Shown here: piece by piece, positions 14,692-19,790 of the stretch
Layout: every line of letters starts with the position of its first letter
Numbering within the stretch: the stretch's first letter is position 1
Assembly: GCA_035502655.1 (NCBI GenBank)
Contig: DATJUF010000104.1
Coordinates: 1-19,790, forward strand
Origin: DATJUF01 sp035502655
GTDB lineage: Bacteria; Desulfobacterota; Binatia; Binatales; Binataceae
Direction: 5' to 3'
DNA: 19,790 bases
Notes under the pieces: generated by a model
Seen by the model: the letters and a program-made list of their open reading frames with translations, nothing else
The model's database searches: none
Told to the model about the DNA's origin: nothing
Made by a program: the position numbers and the translations under genes

Positions 14692-14807
14692 ACGGACATA
14701 TTCTTGTGCGGGCGGCGGTCGACAGCTCTCATCTTTTCAACAGTGTTTAAATATTCCCGCAAGGCCGGCTGCATATCTTGTTGTGAACCGTCCATCGGGG
14801 CGCCGTG

Positions 14808-14845
14808 CTGGGACTCCATGTCCCAGGTGGGGCGCAGATGCCCCA
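14808..14845. repeat. Two adjacent hairpins containing copy 3 of the 26-base repeat
   Basis: Hairpin 1 pairs CTGGGAC (14808-14814) with GTCCCAG (14820-14826) around a 5-base loop. Hairpin 2 pairs TGGGGC (14828-14833) with GCCCCA (14840-14845) around a 6-base loop and is followed by TTTT. The segment 14810-14834 aligns to repeat copy 2 (2028-2053) with 21 of 26 positions identical and one gap. The T-run could suit a weak terminator on the plus strand, but there is no plus-strand gene upstream to end. Confidence 0.55.
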
Positions 14846-14874
14846 TTTTGAGAGTGATTTGTTGTGCTGGCCCC

Positions 14875-14910
14875 GAGAAAATTGCTGGCATAGAGCCTGC
14901 TGAGTCGAAT
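14875..14910 (+). repeat. 36-base direct repeat, copy B
   Basis: Begins GAGAAAATTGCTGGCATAGA and pairs with copy A at 14656-14691 (27 of 36 identical). It lies about 30 bases after the double hairpin, so both repeat types cluster within 250 bases. Confidence 0.5.
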
Positions 14911-15035
14911 CTACGAAGAAAATCACAGAACGCTCGATTAGGCCGGCGCTGCCAAACCACTAAAAACGAAATTCCATGCAACAGAAATGTCAGGAAGTGA
15001 ACGCTCCTATTATTCCGAGGGGCTAAGTCGCAAGA

Positions 15036-15419
15036 ATGAACACAGCCAGCAAATTTGCGCACGAACACAATGGCCTGAACCATTCATCCCAGCAAAGCGA
15101 TTTAATTCGGCGCTGGTCGCCGCTCAATAGCGAGCAGCGCCTGCTGTGGGCCATCCTGGAGGACGGAATAAAAAGCTACCTGGCAAACAGGAAATGCGCG
15201 ACTCCGAGCCAGCGCGCCAAGTTCGCAGAAGCCCGTAGCTGGTTTGAGGCCAGTCAAGCCGAACCGCCAGGGCCGTTCGGCTACGAGACCGTGTGCGATT
15301 CGCTCGGAATCAACTCTAGGCGCCTGCTGAAAGGACTCGAATTATTCGATGCAAACGAGTGTCCGCCACTGCGCCATAGGCCAGCGCGCCATGGGGTGCT
15401 GTGCGGCCTCGCTGTTTGA
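15036..15419 (+). CDS. Small conserved-looking protein of unknown function
   Basis: A 127-residue protein I cannot name. It has no signal or membrane segment. The middle, RLLWAILEDGIKSYLANRKC followed by an RAKFAEARSWFEA helix and FGYETVCDSLGINSRRLLKGL, reads as a compact all-helical domain. The LGINSRRLLKGL end resembles the second half of a helix-turn-helix, so nucleic-acid binding is possible but unproven. I have the impression of similar short hypothetical proteins in soil deltaproteobacterial-like genomes, unverified. The ATG at 15036 has only a distant GAGGGG (13 bases upstream) as ribosome binding site. The last ~18 residues, rich in arginine, histidine and proline, look less conserved and could reflect a shifted end. 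It is 65 bases upstream of the nucleotidyltransferase and may be cotranscribed. Confidence 0.65.
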   Translation: MNTASKFAHEHNGLNHSSQQSDLIRRWSPLNSEQRLLWAILEDGIKSYLANRKCATPSQRAKFAEARSWFEASQAEPPGPFGYETVCDSLGINSRRLLKGLELFDANECPPLRHRPARHGVLCGLAV

Positions 15420-15484
15420 AGGGCGTCAGGCAAGGGCGGTTAAGGTGAAACTGATTTAGAGACGAACTACGTGACGGAGCAGTT

Positions 15485-16420
15485 ATGGACCGAGATCAGA
15501 CAAGCCGATATAAGGACAGCCGTACCGCACTAATCCTTGCGGGCGGCGAAGGCACACGGCTCGCCGAGCTGACGCGAAGAGCCGACGGTGCGCACGTTCC
15601 GAAACAATTTTGCAGACTTGTCAGCGGCATTTCGCTGCTCGATCAAACCCGCCAGCGAGCGGCGCGATCGGTTTCTCCCGAGCACACTTTTCTGGTCCTC
15701 AACCGCAACCATGAACGTTTCTATACGCCATCGGTTGGAGGAGTCCCTCCTCAGAATCTGATCATTCAGCCGCTCAACCGCGGTACGGCGGTGGCGATAT
15801 TGTATGCGCTTCTTCGGATTGCCGAGGTGGCTCCCCGCTCTTCGGTTCTCATCGTGCCTTCCGATCACCACGTTAACGACGAAATGGCGCTTATGCAGTG
15901 CGTCGATTTAGCTTTCGCGGCCGTCGAGGAGGATCCCAAACTATCGGTGCTTCTAGGAATCGCCGCCGGCGAGCCGGAAAGCGGCTACGGCTGGATTGAA
16001 CCAGGCCCAGCGGTAAGCGCGCGGCAACCAGAGATTCTGCAAGTGCGCCGCTTCTGGGAAAAGCCCTCTCGCGTACTAGCGCGCGAGCTGATGGCGAAAG
16101 GTTGCCTGTGGAACAGTTTTATGCTCATCGGCGTAGTGCCGACACTGATCGGTTTGTTCATGCTCGCCATGCCCGAACTATACATCACGTTTACGATGAT
16201 AAAGTTAAGCTTGGGAACTGTGTTCGAGGATGAAACTGCGCGCAGGCTGTACGAAGATCTGAGACCGTCTGATTTCTCAAGGGACATACTCCAATCACTT
16301 GCTGGTAACTTCAGTGTGTTGCCGGTAAGTGATGTCGGGTGGAGTGACTTGGGCGAGCCACATCGCGTTTTCGCGCTTCGCGCCATGCTCGGCGGTCAGC
16401 CAAAAGAGGCGACCGCTTGA
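15485..16420 (+). CDS. Mannose-1-phosphate guanylyltransferase-like nucleotidyltransferase
   Basis: A 311-residue sugar-phosphate nucleotidyltransferase. The N-terminal ALILAGGEGTRL (about 15-26) is the nucleotide-binding loop, followed by VPKQF with the conserved lysine. IVPSDHHV holds the metal-binding aspartate, and ESGYGWIEPG, RRFWEKPS, LWNSFM and VGWSDLGEP are the expected substrate-site motifs of ManC-type enzymes. These form GDP-mannose from mannose-1-phosphate and GTP, for surface polysaccharide or glycan synthesis. The loop continues AELTRR instead of WPLSR, and the C-terminal phosphomannose isomerase domain of long ManC proteins is absent, so substrate choice is uncertain. The ATG at 15485 has GGAG five bases upstream. 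No other sugar-nucleotide gene is nearby. Confidence 0.85.
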   Translation: MDRDQTSRYKDSRTALILAGGEGTRLAELTRRADGAHVPKQFCRLVSGISLLDQTRQRAARSVSPEHTFLVLNRNHERFYTPSVGGVPPQNLIIQPLNRGTAVAILYALLRIAEVAPRSSVLIVPSDHHVNDEMALMQCVDLAFAAVEEDPKLSVLLGIAAGEPESGYGWIEPGPAVSARQPEILQVRRFWEKPSRVLARELMAKGCLWNSFMLIGVVPTLIGLFMLAMPELYITFTMIKLSLGTVFEDETARRLYEDLRPSDFSRDILQSLAGNFSVLPVSDVGWSDLGEPHRVFALRAMLGGQPKEATA

Positions 16421-16657
16421 TCCTAGGCAACAGAGCAAAGCGAACATGTTCGTGATCGAAGCATTGGATGAGCCACAGATGGGGCTAAAGCTTCCAGAAA
16501 TGAAGTCTTTTCACCTTATTCTGCGTCAAGACTAGCGTCCCGATTCATGCAACCGGTGGCTACCTGGTTCATCGATTCGAATTGTCGAACGTAATTTACA
16601 AGGAAGTGCTCAACGATTGTCCTCAATCGCGCAAATTTATTTTGCTGGAGATGATGA

Positions 16658-17077
16658 ATGAAAGACAAAACATTCGTAAGTGAAGTGGCTGATCGGTTTG
16701 GGTGTGATGAGCGCCGGGCCGAGACATTGATTTTCGCAGTGTTCCAGGAATTGCGCGACCGCCTTACACCTGAAGAGGCGGCAGACGCGGCCGCTCAACT
16801 CCCTGCCTCATTAAAGATGCTCTGGTTCTCCTTCGATGATCCCGGCCGTAACATAAGGCGAGTCCACGAACATCAGTTCTTGCACGAAGTCGGTCGGATG
16901 CTTGGGCTTGAGGATGAAAGCACCGCCGAAGATGCAGTCGTTGCGGTATTCAGCGTATTGCAGAGGGCACTGGGCAGTCCGAGCGGACGCGAGGGCGAGG
17001 CCCGCCACGTATTTAGCCAATTGCCCACGGATCTCAAAGAATTATGGCTTACCGCTGCCGAGGAGAATGGCGCCTGA
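16658..17077 (+). CDS. DUF2267 domain protein
   Basis: A 139-residue helical protein of the DUF2267 family, function unknown. It is built from two similar halves. Residues 6-56 (FVSEVADRFG to LKMLW) and 74-130 (FLHEVGRMLG to LKELW) share the pattern F-x-x-E-V, an A-x-x-A/L-I/V-x-A-V-F-x-x-L-x-x-x-L helix, and Q-L-P-x-x-L-K-x-L-W, so the domain looks like an internal duplication. There is no signal peptide or membrane segment, so it is cytoplasmic. The ATG at 16658 has GGAG seven bases upstream. It is 26 bases upstream of the nitroreductase gene and probably cotranscribed with it. DUF2267 genes often sit among stress genes, which fits these neighbours. Confidence 0.88.
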   Translation: MKDKTFVSEVADRFGCDERRAETLIFAVFQELRDRLTPEEAADAAAQLPASLKMLWFSFDDPGRNIRRVHEHQFLHEVGRMLGLEDESTAEDAVVAVFSVLQRALGSPSGREGEARHVFSQLPTDLKELWLTAAEENGA

Positions 17078-17103
17078 AGCTGCCAGCGAGGAGCTGAATC
17101 GAA

Positions 17104-17754
17104 ATGAAGAAAGTAAATCAGGCACCCTGGCCATCTGCCAGTGCTGCGGGACCGCGAGACAGTGTAGCCGCACCGGCTGGCATGGCGGTTGTTAAGCTTC
17201 CGGCCCCCCGCACCGAGGGTGGTAAACCGCTGATGGAAGCGCTCAGGCTTAGGCGCTCAATCCGGGAATTCAGCCCTCAAGCGTTGAGCGCTGAGATCCA
17301 ATCCAACCTCTTGTGGGCAGCGTACGGTATCAATCGCTATGAGATCGGCGGCCGAACCGCTCCCTGTTGGCGTAACTCCATAATTATCGACCTCTATGTG
17401 GTAATGCCGAATGGAGTTTGGCTCTACGACGCTGAGACCCATCGCTTGTTGCCGCACCTGGCCGCCGACATTCGAACCGAAACCGGCCTCCAGGACTTTG
17501 TCGGCAAAGCCCCAGTCAATCTAGTTTACGTCGGACGTCGTGAACAGATGAAAGATCTGCCGACGTGGGAACGGCGGCTCTATGCTTCCGTCGACGCCGC
17601 CTTCATCGGTCAGAATGTCTATTTGTTTTGCGCCTCGGAAGGGCTCGCGACCGTGTTTCATCAGACCCTGGACCACGGCCGAGTGGGCCGGGCTCTCCAA
17701 TTGAGTCACGAACAATTCGTCGTATTCGCCCAAACGGTGGGTTATCCGGCATGA
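17104..17754 (+). CDS. SagB-like nitroreductase-family flavoprotein
   Basis: A 216-residue nitroreductase-fold protein. The FMN-phosphate motif RRSIREF (50-56) starts the domain. GRTAPCWRNS (83-92) replaces the usual GRTAPSARN-type segment, and DAAFIGQNVYLFCASEGLATV and the C-terminal FAQTVGYP complete the family pattern. Members bind FMN and reduce quinones or nitro compounds, or oxidise cyclised peptides in the SagB case; no peptide precursor gene is present here. The first ~35 residues (alanine- and proline-rich, not hydrophobic) precede the KLPAPRTEGGKPL that related proteins carry after a signal peptide, so this one seems cytoplasmic. The ATG at 17104 follows GGAG at about 10 bases. Its stop overlaps the ATG of a 24-codon frame and lies 80 bases before the methyltransferase fusion gene. 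Confidence 0.88.
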   Translation: MKKVNQAPWPSASAAGPRDSVAAPAGMAVVKLPAPRTEGGKPLMEALRLRRSIREFSPQALSAEIQSNLLWAAYGINRYEIGGRTAPCWRNSIIIDLYVVMPNGVWLYDAETHRLLPHLAADIRTETGLQDFVGKAPVNLVYVGRREQMKDLPTWERRLYASVDAAFIGQNVYLFCASEGLATVFHQTLDHGRVGRALQLSHEQFVVFAQTVGYPA

Positions 17755-17817
17755 ATTGTTCTTTTCAACCAGGCCATCGGGCGCTTGAAAGGCGGCTATC
17801 GTCCATCGCTCGAGCGT

Positions 17818-17824
17818 TAAGGTA
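17818..17824 (+). promoter_or_regulatory. Ribosome binding site deciding the fusion-gene start
   Basis: AAGGTAA lies 10 bases before the ATG at 17835 and is the only good Shine-Dalgarno match near the start of the methyltransferase-esterase gene. A second in-frame ATG at 17856 has no such site. Confidence 0.5.
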
Positions 17825-17834
17825 ACAACTGCAG

Positions 17835-19790
17835 ATGGAACAGGCGGCGCAGCAAATGCAAGATCTGACAACAGAACGACTTCGGATGGTTCGTGATCAA
17901 ATAGCTGCGCGCGGAGTGCGCAATCCGGCCGTGCTGGAAGCAATGAAGCGGGTTCCGCGAGAAGCATTCCTAGCTAATGAGCTAGGCGAATTCGCATACC
18001 AAGATACTCCCCTTCCAATCGAAGGAGGGCAGACCATTTCGCAGCCTTATATTGTCGCGCTTATGATCGAAAGTGTTGAGGCCCGCGCCGGTGATCGCGC
18101 GCTCGAGATTGGAACCGGCTCCGGCTATGCGGCGGCTGTGCTTGCGGAAGTAGTAGACGAAGTCTACACCGTAGAGCGGCGTGAGGAATTGGCCAGTATC
18201 GCCAGACGGCGATTAGCGGGCCTGGGATATGCCAAGGTCAGTGTTCTTTATGGTGATGGGACACTCGGCTGGCCCGAGCATGCTCCGTATAACGTGATCG
18301 TAGTAACAGCGGGTGGTCCGCAGGTGCCGAAGCCGCTGCTCAAACAGCTGGCCATCGGGGGACGCCTCATAATTCCAGTAGGCACTACGTCGCGGTCGCA
18401 ACGCCTCATTCGAGTTACGCGGACAAGTGAAGACAAATTTGACAACGAGGATCTTGGCGATGTCCAGTTCGTACCTTTAATCGGCGCAGAAGGCTGGAGA
18501 CCGGAGACCGAGAAGCGTCGCCCGGCCACGGAAACCAGCCGTCCCGCGACGATTGCAAAACTGATCCGCGAAACGGCTGAGCCAATCAGCGATATCGATG
18601 AGGCCGATATCAGCGCGCTGCTCGAAAGAATTGGCGGTGCGCGAATCGTCCTGCTCGGCGAGGCAACGCACGGGACATCAGAGTTCTACCGCATGCGCAG
18701 CCGCATCACGAAGGAGCTGATCCTGCGGCACGGCTTTAACTTTGTCGCAGTCGAGGCCGATTGGCCGGATGCGGCACGGATCAATCAATACGTGCGCGAT
18801 GAGCCTGTACGGCAGGAACAATGGAAGGCCTTTGCCCGCTTTCCGACCTGGATGTGGCGCAACCACGAGGCATTGGAGCTGGTCGAGTGGCTTCGCGCGT
18901 GGAATGCGGAAGTTGCGGATCCGGAGCGGCGCGCCAGCTTCCATGGGCTCGATCTCTACAGCCTGTTCACTTCGATCAACGCGGTTATCAGCTATCTCAG
19001 CAGCGTCGATCCGGCGATGGCTGCGACCGCGCGGCGACGGTATGCCTGTTTGAGTCCGTGGGAACATGATCCGGCAGTCTATGGAAAAGCAGTGCTCAGC
19101 GGGCAGTATCAAAACTGTGAAGCCGCTGTCGTTGCCATCCTGCGTGACATGCTGAGCCGGCGGATTGAGTATTCGCAGCGTGATGGCGATCGTTTTTTCG
19201 ATGCCGCCCAGAATGCTCGCCTGGTGGCCGCGGCCGAACGTTACTATCGCGCGATGTACTACGGATCGGTCGAGTCATGGAATCTGCGCGATCAGCATAT
19301 GTTCGATACGCTCGCGCAGCTGCTGGAGTTCCATGGCCCGGCGAGCAAAGGCATCGTCTGGGAGCACAACTCACACGTTGGCGATGCGTCGGCTACTGAA
19401 ATGGGATCGCGGGGTGAGTACAACGTCGGCCAGCTAGCGCGCTCACGGTTCGCCGAGGCGGCTTTTCTGATTGGCTTCGGCACCGACCACGGTACGGTCG
19501 CCGCAGCCTCGGACTGGGACGGACCCATGGAAATTAAGCGTGTACGCCCATCCCATGAAGCCAGTTACGAGCATCTGTGCCACGACTCCGAGGTCAAGGC
19601 CTTCATGTTGCACCTTAAAGATCCTGTGCGGCACGCGGTGCGTGATGAACTCGAGGCCGCCCGCCTGGAGCGCGCAATCGGCGTCGTGTATCGGCCCGAT
19701 ACTGAACTTATGAGCCACTATTTCCAGGCCTGCTTGTCCAGGCAGTTTGACGAATACATCTGGTTCGACGAGACCAGAGCCGTCTCGCCA
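17835..19790 (+). CDS. Protein-L-isoaspartate O-methyltransferase fused to an erythromycin-esterase domain (3' end outside window)
   Basis: An uninterrupted 652-codon frame that is still open at the window edge. Residues 1-222 are a protein-L-isoaspartate methyltransferase (PCMT), with PIEGGQTISQP (61-71) holding the substrate-site TISQP, and LEIGTGSGY (90-98) as the S-adenosylmethionine-binding motif I. PCMT repairs isoaspartyl damage in ageing or stressed proteins. After a short linker, residues 235-652 are an erythromycin-esterase-like domain: GEATHG (275-280, E276 and H279), VAVEADWPDA, FHGLDLYS and WEHNSHVGDA carry its conserved acidic and histidine residues. The domain reaches QFDEYIWFDETRAV, so little should be missing. 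EreA-type enzymes open macrolide lactones, but most homologues have unknown substrates, so resistance should not be assumed. It follows the nitroreductase gene closely. Confidence 0.93.
   Translation, partial: MEQAAQQMQDLTTERLRMVRDQIAARGVRNPAVLEAMKRVPREAFLANELGEFAYQDTPLPIEGGQTISQPYIVALMIESVEARAGDRALEIGTGSGYAAAVLAEVVDEVYTVERREELASIARRRLAGLGYAKVSVLYGDGTLGWPEHAPYNVIVVTAGGPQVPKPLLKQLAIGGRLIIPVGTTSRSQRLIRVTRTSEDKFDNEDLGDVQFVPLIGAEGWRPETEKRRPATETSRPATIAKLIRETAEPISDIDEADISALLERIGGARIVLLGEATHGTSEFYRMRSRITKELILRHGFNFVAVEADWPDAARINQYVRDEPVRQEQWKAFARFPTWMWRNHEALELVEWLRAWNAEVADPERRASFHGLDLYSLFTSINAVISYLSSVDPAMAATARRRYACLSPWEHDPAVYGKAVLSGQYQNCEAAVVAILRDMLSRRIEYSQRDGDRFFDAAQNARLVAAAERYYRAMYYGSVESWNLRDQHMFDTLAQLLEFHGPASKGIVWEHNSHVGDASATEMGSRGEYNVGQLARSRFAEAAFLIGFGTDHGTVAAASDWDGPMEIKRVRPSHEASYEHLCHDSEVKAFMLHLKDPVRHAVRDELEAARLERAIGVVYRPDTELMSHYFQACLSRQFDEYIWFDETRAVSP

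Larger units (their letters stand above)
14317..15035. other. Repeat-rich intergenic region, possible mobile-element remnant
   Basis: A 719-base gap between divergent units (DevCAB-like operon to the left, 127-residue gene to the right). It holds nested inverted repeats (14467-14516), a direct repeat pair (14656-14691 and 14875-14910), and two adjacent hairpins (14808-14845) that include copy 3 of the 26-base repeat. Open frames exist on both strands (for example 14499-15083 minus), but their products look like non-coding translation. The density of repeats suggests decayed insertion-sequence or miniature-element ends. No transposase remains. Confidence 0.5.

Noticed and set aside
14828..14849. 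Rho-independent terminator (GC hairpin then TTTT)
   Set aside because: No plus-strand gene lies upstream, the T-run is only four bases, and the hairpin belongs to a repeat copy.
14499..15083. 194-codon minus-strand frame with an internal GSMP repeat
   Set aside because: The protein repeat simply mirrors the 36-base DNA direct repeat, and the frame overlaps the start of the 127-residue gene on the other strand.
16446..16535. 29-codon frame between the nucleotidyltransferase and DUF2267 genes
   Set aside because: Too short, without a ribosome binding site or recognisable features.

Overview
The window reads as a mid-GC chromosomal segment from an environmental Gram-negative bacterium. The evidence is a NodT/OprM-type outer-membrane factor, two HlyD-type periplasmic adaptors, a BON-domain protein and a soluble PAS histidine kinase. 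I cannot place it in a phylum with confidence. Unusual soil proteobacterial or deltaproteobacterial-like lineages, or an acidobacterium, would all fit. There are no rRNA or tRNA genes, no CRISPR array, no intact insertion sequence and no phage genes.

Left part (1-4022): a three-BON stress protein on the minus strand, a secreted TPR protein on the plus strand, then a single-domain (CheY-like) response regulator facing a soluble PAS histidine kinase tail to tail. The gap before the regulator carries a 26-base direct repeat (two copies 111 bases apart) and a sigma-54-like promoter match.

Centre (4543-14316): two complete ABC export operons meet tail to tail. On the plus strand is an HlyD adaptor, a two-ATPase plus permease fusion and a second permease, the layout and lengths of Escherichia coli yhiI-rbbA-yhhJ. 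On the minus strand is a DevCAB-like exporter (FtsX-type permease, LolD-like ATPase, HlyD adaptor) whose last gene is a NodT/OprM outer-membrane lipoprotein. The genes of each operon overlap or nearly abut. The first operon has no outer-membrane partner of its own, so the channel at its 3' end may serve both.

Right part (14317-19790): a 719-base gap full of inverted and direct repeats, including a third copy of the 26-base repeat. Plus-strand genes follow: an unnamed 127-residue protein, a mannose-1-phosphate guanylyltransferase-like enzyme, a DUF2267 protein, a SagB-like nitroreductase, and a protein-L-isoaspartate O-methyltransferase fused to an erythromycin-esterase domain that is still open at the window edge. 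Together with the BON protein, the last three look like a stress or damage-repair set.

The most notable items are the fused repair methyltransferase/esterase, the back-to-back exporters with one shared-looking outer-membrane channel, and several unexplained repeat and palindrome clusters in the long gaps.
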